A stretch of DNA of 64,000 nucleotides from Blasia pusilla (lineage: Eukaryota > Marchantiophyta > Marchantiopsida > Blasiales): assembly GCA_050084515.1 (NCBI GenBank), contig CM114274.1:32922001-32986000 (forward strand), given 5' to 3'. A program made the translations under genes and the position numbers. The notes under the pieces were generated by a model. The model worked only from the letters and a program-made list of their open reading frames with translations, ran no database searches and was not told the DNA's origin. How positions within the stretch are numbered: position 1 is the stretch's first letter; each line of letters starts with the position of its first letter. This document shows, one piece after another, positions 45,650-59,290 of the stretch.

Positions 45650-46812
45650 GGACCCCATTCGGGCACGTTGCCCTATGCAGCCGCCTAGCTCCCTTCCTTC
45701 CACTCACTCTAGGGCCTTCGTGTCCCCTTCCTTAGCTCCTCCAAATCGTCTCCAAGTTCTGCCCAACGCGCTTCCCTATGGACCGACCCCGTTCTTACCC
45801 CCTTCCGTCCTGGAGTCATAATGACTCCTCTCCCTTCCTAACGCGGACCCTATGCGGCCTTGACCAACCTTGTCTCCGACTCCCGGCTCCGCCTAACCTA
45901 TGTAGTTGCGGATACTTGCCCAACTCCAGCCGCCCTGAATGAACTCTGCCCGACTGCGGCAGCACTACGTGACCCCTATCTCCGACCTAACCCATAATCC
46001 CTAGGTAGTTGTCTTTACTCAACATCCCCCCGGCGGTTGTAAGGCAAAGCTCTCTCTTTCCCAGACACGTGCCATTCACTTGTCGATGACTCTCTCAAAG
46101 ACACTCGTTGCCACACCGCGCGCGCTACACTCTACTGTTGTCTCTGATCAATTTGCAGTAGCAAAACCTGAGAAAAGGGACAACACTTCCGCCCGCGGCC
46201 TTCCGAACGAAATAACGATAAACACAAAACCAACCAACATCTCCAAGGGTTCTCGATCGAGACAACTCGCTTGCCTACCTGCAAACAACGAATTCCCATC
46301 AGCCCCATGACATCTTTCTCATGAAAAATCAAGAGTAGTAAAAAAAGCTCACCCGGCCTAAAACTCCCCTCATGAATCTACATCGGCATATCGAACCACA
46401 TCCACCCTCTATTATGAGGAAATCCGGAAGCTAGCACCCTAACTCCTACACATCCACACACGTCTATGCAAGAGAGGCGCTCCCAAGGCTCAACATGAGA
46501 AAGATGGCTTGAGAAAGCCATCTCCCTCACTCTTACACCCTTGGGAATAGCCAAAAAGCTCTTCCTCCAAAAATAGCCCTCCCAACAGTAACCTGCGTGC
46601 ACACAATACAAGGTGACCGTTGACTCGGTCAACAGGTCACCTGATGGACTAAAACCAAAATAAGGAAATCGCCAAAAATGACGCTCCCACCACAATAGGC
46701 CTGTCACCAACCTCATTTGACATCTCGGGCCAATGTTACACCCGAAGAGCCTGCTGACTCTCTATGTCGTCGACGCGATAAAACTCTACCTACATTGAAA
46801 TAAGATGTGACA
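45650..46812 (-). mobile_element. Element E: 5' block Y and leader of a Ty3 element, minus strand
   Basis: On the minus strand Y starts TGTCACATCTTATTTC at 46812 and ends TACTACTCTTGATTTTT at about 46326. The leader follows directly (CATGAGAAAGATGTCATGGG), matching element C at 25437-25620 and on toward AACCGCCGGGGGG (46020-46040). There is no X block between Y and leader. A shared 20-mer near 45660 links it to the leader of D. No gag was found to the left, where the LINE region lies. Confidence 0.75.
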
Positions 46813-49402
46813 TCATACTTTGATTGCATGAATCTCTAAAGGAATTTCTCCAAACTCAAGATATAGTAAATCATGGCGGGAGTTGTTATTTTTACACCAA
46901 TGCATTTACGCATGAAGAGTTTTGTGGGATATGTAGTCCCTTGGGCCATCCATGTATACGTGGAACCCAAAATTTTGAAGCATGTAGAGTGGTTGGAATA
47001 ACCATAGCTTTGAAGAGATGTAGGTTTTTTTTGTATGTACCACATTTCCATTCTCCTACAATTGGATTCCAATAGGCGAAGGCATCTCATCCTTACGATG
47101 GTTCACGAATTGTTGTTGCCTTTGAGCTTATCGTGATATATATATAGAAGTAACTAGACGTGATATGACACATATTAGTTCACTAGCTTTAGAAGTGCAA
47201 ATAAAAGAGCCACTCTCTCTAAGTTGGAGCAAACTTAACATAGTTGTCGAAGGAATTGAAGAAGGTGGTGACACAAGTGGAGGCATCGAGAGATTGAAGA
47301 TGGTGAAAGATTTATCAGGTGAAGGTGGTGCAACTTTGACACTCATTGTTGAGGCAGAGGGGTGAAGGGAATTTCAAGGTAAATTGGAAATCTCTGTCCA
47401 CCATCTCTATCTCGAATCTTTGGCTCCAAGATAGGTTGCAGTCCATGGTTCCAGCTCTTGCATTTGACCTTGGTTGAAACTCTTACAGTCGATTGCGGTA
47501 TTGGTAGAGCAAGTTCTTGAATGAAGCCTGAGATGAGGGAGTGCGCAGAAAGGGTCAATTCTTCAATTCCTTCGACAACTATGTTGCAGAAAGGGTCAAT
47601 TCATGACCTCTAGTTTCGGATTCCCCGGGCCCGGCCAATCCCACAATTCGTGACCCTAACAATGGATTTCTTGGATGTGGTAGTTCTATCGGTTTAGTTT
47701 TACTTGTGGGAGTATGTGGTCTTGATTTTGCTTCAAGATAGGGTGGTGCCTTCCGTATGTGAGCACCCGGTATCGCGACCCTCATAACCAAATGAGTGCC
47801 AAGCAGAACATCCAAACTCTAGCGGGCTCACGCTAGGATGGTTTGCGCTTTGGAGTTAGTGAAACACAAGGGCGAGATGCAAAGGTGATGAGCGTTTCAA
47901 GTGTTTCATGTGTTTATGGTCACGACTAAGGAAATCAGAACTAAACGCAAAACCCAGACTTAAGAGAAGTCGAGTCTCGGAAGGAGAGGTGGCCAAGGGG
48001 TGAGAACCAGACTTGGGATGCGGCTAGCGTTTGGAGTTTCCAACTATACTTTTGACCACAACTTTTAGTCCCAAAAAGAGTTTGGGAAAAATAAGAAAAC
48101 GTTAGAAATCTTATGCATAGCTAGTTCCAATGCACTAAAGATATTGGAAAAAGTTTAAGCAAAGTATGAGATATGGGCCAAGACCAACTGTACGGGGAGT
48201 CGGGTTGAGGGCCAAAAAGAGGGGCCCAAGTGCTCTTTCCCAAAGGTAGGGGAACCCCGAGAATCCCCAAAAGTGCTAGAAAGGAGGAAGGTCTGCAAGG
48301 GTGCTTGGGACTCAAACCCCACTTTGGGCACCGTGAGGTGACTCAGGGGCACGGAATGGATCGTGAGTTTTGGCGTTGGGAATCGAAACCCGAACCAAGT
48401 CCAATAGAGTGGATTTTGGAGGTCCCTATTGGATTCCAACTCGCAACTCATATTTTTGAGTCTCGATTGGGGGCTCATGCAAGGTCCATTGGAGAGTTGG
48501 GACCGATGGGCGCGCAAATGCCATTTTAGGTGCCTGGAGTAACCAGAAAGTTTGTCCCAAGTCTCGGAAGACTTGCACGTGTTGGGAACCTAGGAATGAG
48601 GGAAGGTTGAGCTTGATGAGGTGCTGAGTCAAGGAATCGGTGGTTTGGAAGGCCGCTTAACCCAAGCTAGACTAACGTGAGTGCGTTTGGGTGTAGGTTG
48701 GCGATGAGAGCGTGTCCTACTCAACGTATGCTTCCGCAACATTAAGATTGGCGTTTGAGGGGAGTAGGCGCATGACACCCGGAGCCTAATCGATACACCT
48801 CAAGGTCATCTCCCTTTTCCATGTTGGCAGGAGAGAGAAATGTTGAGCAACAATGTTCTACCCTCTTATAAGTTTGTTTCCCAGGATCCGCTCTCAAAGT
48901 TGGACTTGTCAACCTTGTCCGAGATATTCTTGGACTTGTCAACTTTACCGGTGAAGTCGATCCCTCCATCAGAAGGTACTTATACTTGCATGAACTTGAG
49001 GCATAGCTCAATGTCATCCTTACAAACTTGGTACAAATATTGGCTAAAAACTTATCTGAAAGTAGTCACAAAGGCTATTTGTCTACACAGCTTCGCAAGA
49101 GGTCCATTTAAGCTTAAATTAGTTATTGGGGCTCCCCATGTAGATGAATTGGAACTTACTTACATCAGATTGGGTAAGAATCATCTCATGCGATTGTTTT
49201 CACTTGGATCAGAGCGAAATTTTTGGGACAAATTTATCAGATCTGTCGAGAGTTCCTGATGGGCGTTCTAGAACAGTGATCTGTGCGTCATGTTGCAATC
49301 GAAGTAGAAAATGTTCCCATTTGTAGTTAGTCTACAAATCTGAAGGTCACCTATCTTCAGCCACAATCATTTCCTAAGAGAAACGTGTTTTCTTGTTAAT
49401 TA
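46813..49402. other. Spacer, no gene recognised
   Basis: The frames 46824-47075, 48230-48529 and 48840-49259 show no known domain. The last has a reasonable amino-acid mix (KFVSQDPLSKLDLSTLSEIF ...) and could be an exon relic, but nothing identifies it. Confidence 0.35.
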
Positions 49403-50751
49403 TGTCGTGCACATACACATCGCTACACAACAAACATCGCTGTCACCGAACACACACACAAACACACACGATCCTATGCTAACTCATGACATCCAAACAA
49501 TGAGACAAGAAGTATCAAAATATCTCCAATAAAATAAGATCCAATCTCTCTCACAACACCATAGTTCTCACATGTGTGCACTCTCATATGTCTCTCTCAA
49601 TGTCAAACCAAACCCACTCTCCTAAACCCTGAACCCTAAACGTTTCTTTCTCCTACACAAAATTTGGCAGCGCTTCCACGCTGATTTCTCCCTACGAAAA
49701 TGTAAAACCTGTGAGAACACAAATCAGCAAGCTACATGGTGCTCCCAAGAGCACCGGCATGGAGCAATCCACCCCCATACTTAATTTCTATCGAAAATTG
49801 GGCAGCGCTTCCGCGTGCCACTCTCCCGTACAAAAAATCAGCAAAGCAAAATAGCAAACTCGCACGGCTCTTGCTCTGGTGAGCACTCCCATGAGCCATG
49901 AAGCAGGGATCACGGTCCCCCAACCTGCACCAACATTGAGCAACCAGCGAGCTCCCCCATGAAGCTCTCTCACTCACTCATTCATTCTTTCTTTGTAAAA
50001 TACAATCCAATCTCTCTCACAACACCATAGTTCTCACATGTGTGCACTCTCACACGTCTCTCTCAATGTGAAACCAAACCCACTCTCCTAATGAGAGGTT
50101 TGGCTTACACTCACAAAGCAAAGGACCGTAGCTTCGCCGCCTTGTGCCAAAAGGTTCAACAAAGAGAGAATGAGCTCTCAAGCTCTCTCTCCTTGAGGTA
50201 TACCCCTCCCCTCCCCCAAGCTCTCTCCATTATAACCTATGCTCCCAAGTCACCTCCTTGGCTCTTGTCACGTCCTTTAGGATAGATCAGTGAGATCTAG
50301 TAGAGCGTCTTCAAGAGTAGTGGAGGACAGGCCTAGGAGGTCGAGGATGACCTGATGAGGCCCCGGGGAAACTTGAGAGAGCAAGTTTCCCCTTCGTTTT
50401 GTCTCGTTGTTTGGATGCCATGAGTTAGCATGGGATCGTGCATGTTTGTGTGTGTGTTCGGTGACAACGATGTGTGTTGTGTAGCGATGTGTATGTGCAC
50501 GACACTCTTAATCTGATGTAGGAGGTCAAGGATCACTCTCCAAAAATAGAAAGTCGACCATGTGCTAAAATAATACTTGCCTAAAATAGTAAGTCCTCAA
50601 TATGGCTCCAAATGAGCCGAAATGAAGGGGAAATCTGCTCTCTCAGGGTTCCTAGGGCCTCAGCAGGTCATCCTAAACCTCCTGAACCTGTCCTACACTA
50701 TTGGAGAAGGCGCTCTCTAGATCTCACCGATCTATCCTAAAAGACGTTACA
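49403..50751 (-). mobile_element. Family 2 solo terminal unit (Y-X), minus strand, with nested insertion
   Basis: On the minus strand it starts TGTAACGTCTTTTAGGATAG (50751) and ends GTGTATGTGCACGACA (49403). It is interrupted by the plus-strand solo unit at 50266-50504. A direct repeat inside it (49540-49615 and about 50007-50085, with the phrase CACAACACCATAGTTCTCAC) brackets about 390 extra bases. Flanking bases are ATTA and ATTC, a possible 4-bp target duplication with one change. It has no coding capacity. Confidence 0.75.
50266..50504 (+). mobile_element. Short family 2 solo terminal unit nested in the previous one
   Basis: It starts TGTCACGTCCTTTAGG and ends GTGCACGACA, 239 bp. It is flanked by CTCT on both sides (50262-50265, 50505-50508), a 4-bp target duplication like that of element C. 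The minus-strand host unit resumes after it. Confidence 0.82.
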
Positions 50752-51364
50752 ATTCAAACTACCCAACCATAATATTTTGCAACAATAGTTGCAAAATATT
50801 TCTCTGCGTTCCCCCTAATTATTGAGATTTGCTCTCCTCCCTACTGAGTGAATGTCTGTAGTCTTGTTGTGTATCTCCTCTACTCTAGAATGAAATCTAA
50901 GCATGTGCAGGCTTCCCCCACCGTCAAAACCCAAAGTTTGCAGATTAGGGCAATCTCCCATTTTGATATCTCATGTCATGTCGTAATGGCCCGTATTCTC
51001 CACTAACAAGTTAATTAAATTTGTATGCTTTAAGATTGGGTACCACCTAGGGTAATGGCTACGAAGGCACGAGGTCTCCAGAAAATATGGTGCGCATCAT
51101 CGATTGTCCCGCAAGCTATCACCACCACTTGCAATATAGGAGAGCGGATAAGTGCATGCGCGATGGACGGTTCCCGATGGCTGGTGGTCACTACGGACCA
51201 CCAACCAAGGTTGTATCTTCCCTAGCCCTCACCGTGTCGCTCAAAGGACACCGATGCACACACACAAATCTTGAGAATGAATATCTCATGACATGTCATT
51301 TGGTTGGCCAAAGCCAAAACTGGTGCCTAGCAGGTAGGAGGGCACTATAGGAGTTAATGAGTGT
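50752..51364. other. Spacer, no gene recognised
   Basis: The 87-codon frame 51087-51350 has no domain. Confidence 0.4.
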
Positions 51365-52003
51365 TGTCACGTCTTTTAGGATAGATTGGTGAGATCTAGT
51401 AGAACGTCTTTGGAGATACTAGAGGACAGTCTCAAGAGGTCGAGGGTGACGTGCTGAGGCCATGGGTAACCTGATAGAGCAAGTTTTCCCTTCGTTTCGG
51501 CTCATTTGGAGCCATATTGAGGAACAAATTATTTTGGGTAAGTTACCATTCTTGGTATAGCTGACTTTCCACGTTGCGAAGTGGCCCTTAAACTGCCACA
51601 GCAGGTCAAGAGCCAAGGAGGTGACCTGTGAGCATAGATTACGGTGGAGAGGGCTTGGGAGAGGGAAGGGGGTATACCTCCAAGAGAGAGAGCTTAAGAG
51701 CTCATTTCTCTCTTTGTTGAACCTCTTGGCATGAGGCGGCGGAGCTATGGTCCTCTTTGCCTTATGTATGTAACCCAAGCCTCTCGTTAGGAGAGTGGGT
51801 TTGGTTTGACAAGAGAGAGAGTGCACACCATGGAGAGCTTGGTGTGAGATATGATGGAGAGATTTGATCGATTTAATTAGAGATATTTTGGTACTTCTCG
51901 TCTCGTTGTTTGGATGCCATGAGTCAGCATGGGATCATGCGTGTTTGTGTGTATGTTCGGTAACAGCGATATATGTTGTGTAGCTATGTGTATGCACATG
52001 ATA
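51365..52003 (+). mobile_element. Family 2 solo terminal unit, plus strand
   Basis: It starts TGTCACGTCTTTTAGGATAG and ends ATGCACATGATA (the terminal CA has become TA), 639 bp. It shares internal phrases with 49403-50751 (GAGCTCATTTCTCTCTTTGTTG, GGTGACCTGTGAGCATAGATTAC). Flanking bases are GTGT and GTGC, consistent with a 4-bp duplication with one change. Confidence 0.8.
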
Positions 52004-52679
52004 GTGCTCACGCTAGCAAATGTTGTGGGAGGATCGGGATACGTCTTCTTGAAAAGCCTTGTGTGCCTTTGGGGTCATGACTATACACTAAAGGTTAACT
52101 AACCACCAAAGGCTACAATTATTGCCTACCATTGTCGACATTTATTGCATGCAGGAGCAGCATGAGCATAGAAGCAACAAGACTTGCTTGCAATGGGGCT
52201 CGAACCCAATCTTCCATGCCCGCATTGGAGGACTCATCACTCCAACCTAGCACCAACATATGATAGAACGCAAGGAACTTTCATGTTTATTTATGAAAAT
52301 TATTTTTTTCCCTGCCCGACTGTAGGGAATATCAACATGTATGAAATTTTCTATTTTTATACATTTTTTAGAGTTTGTAAGGTTTCACTACTTGAAAACA
52401 CTTTGTTGTTATAAAATTGATATGTTGAATCTTTTAAGTCTCCACATATCACCAAATCCATCATTGTTTTGTTGTAAGATTTGTCTAATTCACATTGTTG
52501 AGTTGAGCAAACGAACAAGTTTCATTTCTTTGGGAATGGAGTGACTACAAAAATTAAGCCCTCTCTACTTCTATTCTAATATGCATGTGTGGAGATTTAG
52601 TATCCATTTCTATTGACTTTTTTAATAATTAATTTATTAACAAATTGTATGGATATTTTTTATTCTACCAAAAGATACT
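52004..52679. other. AT-rich spacer, probably including the Helitron 5' end
   Basis: No clear TC-type Helitron start could be placed. No gene recognised. Confidence 0.35.
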
Positions 52680-54639
52680 TTATAAATGAGTGCCAACGAG
52701 ACAAAATTTAGCGATGATGAATTCTACGTCCCTCTTGATGAACAAGAAAGGGATTATACATCTCTAGATGCCGACATCGTAGAGGTGATACAAATATCAA
52801 TTCTTGAGTATTTTCCATCGTCAATTGTTGAAAATAGGAATAATGCTTCTTCAAGTCCTGAATATGTTCCATCGCCAATTTTTGACAATTATGGATAAGG
52901 CTTCAAGTCTTAGCTATGATCCATTGTCGATTTCTGAAAATAGGATTAATGATCCTAATGTTAGTATAGACCCTTTGAGAAATTATCAGAGTTGTAGTTA
53001 TGATGAGAGTGCATCTAGAATTTAAACCACGCCTATCTTGAATCATTATTCTATTCCACAAGAAGTAGTTGGACGTGATGAGGGAGAAGGAGATAAACAT
53101 TCCGTACATGATTGCATCCCTTCTTTAGACCCTATAGCATCTAGCCATTCATTTGTATGTGATTGTTACGGGTTTGGGTCATGGGGAATTAGTGATTGTC
53201 ATACGCTTTGCCCCGATGACTCAAGTGAAATGAGCATGGTCATGTCTCATTACCTATTAAAATGATTTCCCCATTTTACTTTTTTATGAAAAATTAAGTT
53301 ATGTGTAAAAAAGTAATATATAAGATAATATTCCCAAAAAAAATTCAAAAAATTAGTTTTGTTTACAAATGTTCATCTTCTACTATGGTTTATATTAATT
53401 TTTTTGACATATTGACAATAAATATTTATGTCGGATGATTGATATCGTCAAAATATGCATGAATCTCAAGAGGAACCATCGAGGCGGAATGGAAAAAGAT
53501 CATTCACACACATCACCAATGTAATTTCTTCACCTAATATGGAGCATGATCACTACATTTCATATTGTCCACCATCTTCTATACGGGTTTCAGAGGAAAC
53601 ATAGAAGCTTGCATGTAAGAAGGCAATAAGGGTAGTATCTCAAAGAAGTAGAAGGGCACTTTGAGATATGCGATTTATAACTCATTCTACGACTTTGTTA
53701 TCTCCAATGTAAGAATTCTTAGCTTTATGATCATACAATGATTCCATAATTATACGTGCACACTTTGGATTTGTTGTGTGACTTTAGTGACTTTCGTGTT
53801 TGTGTTACCGACTTCCAAATCTGTCAAAGTCGCAACGATTACGTGATTTACATCAAATTGCGAGAGCTTAAGGATAGACAAAGATAGTCCAATTCTATTC
53901 AATTGAATCATGTTCAAGCTCTTGTGAAAGTTCTTTTGACTGAAAAATCACAAACATCCATCATAGATGACTTCCATGATGTAGATAATACAAGGTACTT
54001 ATTTTTCTACAACTTTTCAATTTTCTATCATAATCTTTAGAACAAACTTTTCCTTTTGGTGATCTCTCCTAACTCTTTGTCTAGGTTGATTGTAGCACCT
54101 ACCAATGGGAATCTTCATGCTTCAACATACAATGCACTATCACAATGCAATGCATAAATTTGGTTGTTTTGTTTTGTTGATTAGCAAATTTTAAATTTAT
54201 TGTATTTCTATTATTGTGACTTGCTTTTTTACAAGTATTTTTTTTCTCAATTTTCCTCTCACATCCAACCCTCGAGGATTACATGGTCTACTTCCAGTTG
54301 CACAAGTTGAAGGGAAAAGAAGAAGGCATGTATTTTTGTCGAAGCGAATTTTCATCAAGTATCCCTTAATCTACTTCATAGAGAAGAATCGAAGGCTATG
54401 TTTACTAATGACGTTCATATTCCAACTAATATAAGGTATGCTTCACATAATTTTACTATTATATATTTTTAACTTGGTCTTTAAAATATTTTGAATTATT
54501 TCTAAAAAATGCTTCCTCATAGGGTTTTCATGGAATTTCCTTAAGTTGGAGCTATTCAAAACTTAGGATTGTGATCACACCATCTCTTACCCATGTTTAA
54601 TATGTTTATAATCTATGATATATTAATTTTTTAATTGTG

Positions 54640-56375
54640 TTGCAGCCTTACGATTTCCACCAACTCTCCATAAGTGTTTCACATGCTTAAAGTGTTCCCA
54701 ACTGAGTGCCAAAGGGGAAGACATGCTCATCTGGCGGAAGTACATGATGTCGAATATGTTGGTGATTGTTTCACAAGGAGTGATGCAAATGAAGACAGTC
54801 ATGCATGCCATACAGAATGAATGAGAATTGCGTACATGCCTCGATTCCAAATGTAAGTTCTAGAAGGGTTGTAAACTTGAAAAAATTACTCAATATTGCA
54901 TGTATTCCAGACTTTGAGGAGAAGCATATTTGAATCCTTTGGTTGGGAGATCGTATTGACAGTATGACTAGCCGTTTTACTATTGGACTATGCTTCTCTA
55001 TGGTGAGTTCATCTGACAAATATGGTAGATGAATCTTACCATGCTGGCAACAGATACCAAAAGGTGAGCCAGTAACCTGTGTAAACTTATCTATCTCACA
55101 CTTGGATTTTACTATTGGCCGTTTTACTATCAATGAAGTTTGCCCAAGTTGCAATGCTTTACATTGGAAGTGTGAGATAGTTAAGTATACTAAGGTTAAT
55201 AGCTCACCTTTTGGTATTTGTTGTCAGCATGGTAAGATTCATCTAACATATTTGGCGGCTTCATCCTCTTTATCGTCATAATTTTGGTATGAGTTCAAAT
55301 AGTTTTCATTTTTTGCGGAGTGTACGTGCTTGTAATAGTGCTCTTCAATTGGCATCCAACGGGGCCCATGTTACACAACAACAAGGTGGTACAAGAAACT
55401 TCAGGATTCAAGATGATGTTTATCATTCTATTGGACCTCTTCATGCAGAGACTGATGCTCCTCCATTATCTGCACAAATCTACACTCATGATGATGAGCA
55501 TTAGATGGAACATAGAAGAAGGATTATTAATTCAGATAATCATGATCAGTTGAGGCCAGAGATCTTAAGGGGATTACAAGATATGCTACATGCCCATAAT
55601 CCATATGTAGCTCTATTTAGAAATATGGCTATTGATCCATGTAACTATGACTTTCATTTTGTTCTTACGGGTAGTAAGCAAGATCTTGATGCAAAATGAT
55701 ACACCTTGCATGTTGCTTCAGAGGTTGCTGCCATCTTGCCAAGAGATGGGAGTGAGCATGTACAAGGACGTGATATTTTTTTTCGTTTACAAAGAGGAGG
55801 GATGCGTCACCTATTAGACTTGAATGAAGCCTATATCCTATTGCACTTTGTTTTGCCCTTTGTTTATCGTGAAGCAGGTTGGCATCCTGGGATACCTTTG
55901 CTAGTGCAAAAAGGTATAAGAGGTGATCAGATGATAAGAGGGCATCTTATGATCGACGTGGATGGGGATCTGAATGAAGATGATAATTTGTGATAGGGAA
56001 TTGAAGGTGGAGCTAACACTCATGAGGCAAGTTCAAAGAGAATAAAAACTTTACAATTTGCTTCATTTCGACTTCAAATGCGAGCTAATGCTATGGATAA
56101 TAATCGGTTGTTGCGGTTTGGTAGTCTTACTCAAGAATATATGGTGGATATGTATACAACTATTGAAATGCAACGACTAACTTGGATCCGTTTACATCAA
56201 AAAGAGTTTAGAGTTTATTTATACCAAGATGTAAGAGATGCTATGACTAGGCATGATGGTAAGGGTCATGGCATAGGAAGACAAATTATCTTATCTTCTT
56301 CTTTTATGGGAGGACCTTGTTACATGCATCAGCTATATCATTATGCTATGGCAATTGTGAGGCATTTTGGGTAGC
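54640..56375 (+). pseudogene. Helitron protein N-terminal (Helitron-like N domain)
   Basis: Pieces read CPSCNALHWKCE, SPFGICCQHGKIHLTYL, RACNSALQLASNGAHV, HRRRIINSDNHDQLRPEIL, MLHAHNPYVALFRNMA and LNEAYILLHFVLPFVYREAG. RFGSLTQEYMVDMYTTIEMQ, RLTWIRLHQKEFR and IGRQIILSSSFMGGPCYMH follow. This is the standard start of plant Helitron transposases up to the Rep domain. A stop after DLDAK (55697-55699) and further frame changes break it. The domain belongs to the rolling-circle replication initiator. Confidence 0.85.
55013..55262. repeat. Inverted duplication inside the Helitron N-terminal region
   Basis: The segment 55013-55100 is the complement of about 55168-55262 with roughly one change per seven bases. 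Both encode SPFGICCQHGKIHL, on opposite strands. The plus-strand copy is the one in register with the rest of the Helitron. Confidence 0.75.
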
Positions 56376-56519
56376 CTAATTACTTTTTGATGGAGATTTG
56401 CAACCTCAAAATGGATAGAGATTACTCTTGCTCTACTTCCCGAGAAAACAACATGGGATCGTCCTAACTTGGTTGTACATGTTTTCCAACAAAAGAAGAA
56501 GGAGTTGCTGAGACTTATT

Positions 56520-57440
56520 CTGGAGAAGCATATTTTGGAGACGTTGTGTGGTACAATGTAGTTATATAGTTAAGTTCCAAAAAACAGGTCTACCACATGT
56601 GCAAATCTTGATTATTCTTGCGTTAGAGGATAAGCCATGGACAACCTCTCATTTTGATGATATTATATCTGATGATATATTAAACGATATTTTTTTAATA
56701 AGGATTTTTCTTAATATTTTCTCAAAGTACTAATCGGATTGTATTTGTGATTATGCAAGCGTGATAATAGCAAATCGATTAATAAGTCAAATCATGATTT
56801 TGATAATCGTTGGATGGTTTCATGTAATCCAATGTTATGTACTTTATTTGACTGTCATATCAATTTGGAGATAACAAATAGCATATTGGCTGTGAAGTAT
56901 TTTTACAAATATGTGTTCAAGGGATCTGATGCGATATCGCATACCATGGCAAAGAGTACATCAGTCGAGGAAACTATTGATAGGATATCATTATATCTTG
57001 ATGCGAGGTATTTTGATATTTTTTTTAATGTTATGTTTCTATATTTTTCACATGATAAAATATTGGACTAGAATAAATTTTCAATTTTATTGTATGAAGG
57101 TACGTTTCTTCTTCAGAAGCATATTGGTGAATCTTCAAGTTCAGTCGTCATGTGCAGCAGTCAAGTATTGTGAGATTGATTTTCCATCTTCCAGATAGCT
57201 AAATGGTATTCTTTCATGGGTAAGATTATTTGGGTAGCATTCTTGAGCGAACCAAGGATAACACTCTTACTCAATGGTTTGTAACCAATGTTTATGATTC
57301 AACGGCTCGAAAACATCTTTATTTGGAATCCCTTCTTTCTACTCTTGGAATAAGAAGCGATAGCATCGACGTAAACGCGCACAAAAAGGATGTGGACACC
57401 CTATTGGACGTTGTATATGACAAACCCAGGTAAACTTACT
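56520..57440 (+). pseudogene. Helitron Rep (rolling-circle) region
   Basis: VVWYNVVI with KFQKTGLPHVQILIIL marks the HUH motif region (the His pair is degraded to HVQ). YKYVFKGSDAIS and YLDARYFD match the Helitron blocks that follow. FVTNVYDSTARKHLYLESL is the next conserved block. The nuclease active site is not intact. Confidence 0.75.
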
Positions 57441-58319
57441 ATTTTATGTAGAGATTCTATTTGTAGAAAAAATGTTGTACATTTCTTGGTCTTATTTTCC
57501 TAATATTTTTTCCACATACTATTTATAGGTGAAGGAGAGCGTAATGATTACGATTACTTCTCCATTATGTGAGAGGAGCTCAATCCTATCAAGATTTGAG
57601 AACTATTGATGTAGTTTATCCTATCTTCAAAGAAACAACTATTTAGTTGGAACTTTCGAAGGATGACAGAGAGATCTAGATCTTTTCTTGCTTTGAAGAG
57701 GCACTTACGATTTGTAGTGGGTATTCATTACGTCTACTCTTTGCAATCATTCTTCTATATAACACACCTTCTATTGCGGGTATGGTGTGGGAACATTTCT
57801 TAGTTCCACTAATTGAAGACCTTTTGCATCAAAGGCATAAGGTAATATGCATGTCTTTTGTTAAGTAATTTTTTTCTCTTATTAATTTTTTTTATTTAGT
57901 GCTTTAAATTCTAATAGTCTTAATTCATTATTCTTAACAAAGAAATGGAATTCCGAATTTGCCATTGGACATATAGACAATCAATCTTGCATTAGTGGAC
58001 GTACATTACCATCTTCAAGATCATGGGAAAAGTATGGCAGACTTCCCGGACATGCCTCAACCAGATTTTCAAGCACGTGATTTATCAATTTCTCGCCTAG
58101 AGGAAGAAGAGCTCTCCTACAATCGTGATATGATGCATGAACGTGTGAGAGCACGGGAGATATCATTAAATGATGGATAACAAGCTATTTGGGATGTAAT
58201 CCTTAATATTTGTTTATGATGTTTTAAATGATGCGGCACCTTCTGTAAGTGAATATTTTGTATGATATTAATATATAATTTCTCAGTGAAGTTTTATTTC
58301 TTTTGATTACTTTTTAGTA

Positions 58320-59290
58320 ACTAGAAGTATGGGTTTCTTAGGCAAAAATTTATTTATTGATGGTCCGGGAGGAACGGGATTTTTTTGTTGCACAACCTTC
58401 TTCTTGCAATGGTTTGGAGTGAGGGTCATATATCTCTTGCAGTTGCCTCTTCGAGGGGATTGCTGCTTTACTACTGGTTGGAGGTCGCATTGCTCATTCT
58501 CGATTCAAAATCCCTATCCAAATTCATGAAAGCTCCACTTGCAAGTAAGTTTAGATTCAATCAATTTTAGCCTTTTAATTCTTTATATAACGTTTTAAGA
58601 TATTCATATTCTTCAATATCATAGATATGTTTTCATTATAAGCATTGTCAAATTATTCCTTATCATCCCTCTCTTAATGTAAAATATTCTTCAATCTGAT
58701 CTGTAATGATTTGATTTGTTTTTGCAGGAGCACACTTTCTTAAGTGTTAGTTCCGTTTCAGGCGATTGAGCGATGAAATGAGCCTTGATTATCAACTGAA
58801 TTTGTGAACACATGTTTACCATCAGGGTTTCCTTCCCACTGTTTGACTTTGGAAGTTAGAGCTCCAATCATGCTATTACGGAATATGAATGGAGCAAAGG
58901 GACAAGCAAGTGGGACTCGCTAGGTTATTTTTGGATTTAGTTGATATCTTATAGATTCAATTATCATCAGAGGGAAAAAAATGGAACTCAAGTGTTCATT
59001 CCATACATCCCATTGATTGCATTTGATAGTGGTTTACCTTTTGATTTGCAAGATTGAACAATTTCAATCTTGTTCGTCCTGCTTTTGGAATGACGATTAC
59101 CAAGTCTCAAGGTCAAACATTTGAGAGAGTTTGCGTCTACTTGCCAAATCTTTGATTTCCTCATGGGCAATTATATGTTGCCTTATCTAGAGTAGACTCG
59201 AGGAATTCCATTCAAATGATGGTAGATAGTGAACATCTTATAAAGAAAGTGGATGTTTACATTAGGAATGTTGTATATCATGAAGTACTA
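58320..59290 (+). pseudogene. Helitron PIF1-like helicase region
   Basis: The Walker A region reads NLFIDGPGGTGFF (GKT lost), followed, in shifted frames, by a block like SEGHISLAVASSRG. Near 59060-59200 the text gives VRPAFGMTITKSQGQTFERV, then VYLPNL, the late helicase motif. PIF1-type helicase unwinds DNA during rolling-circle transposition. Frames are broken throughout. Confidence 0.8.
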
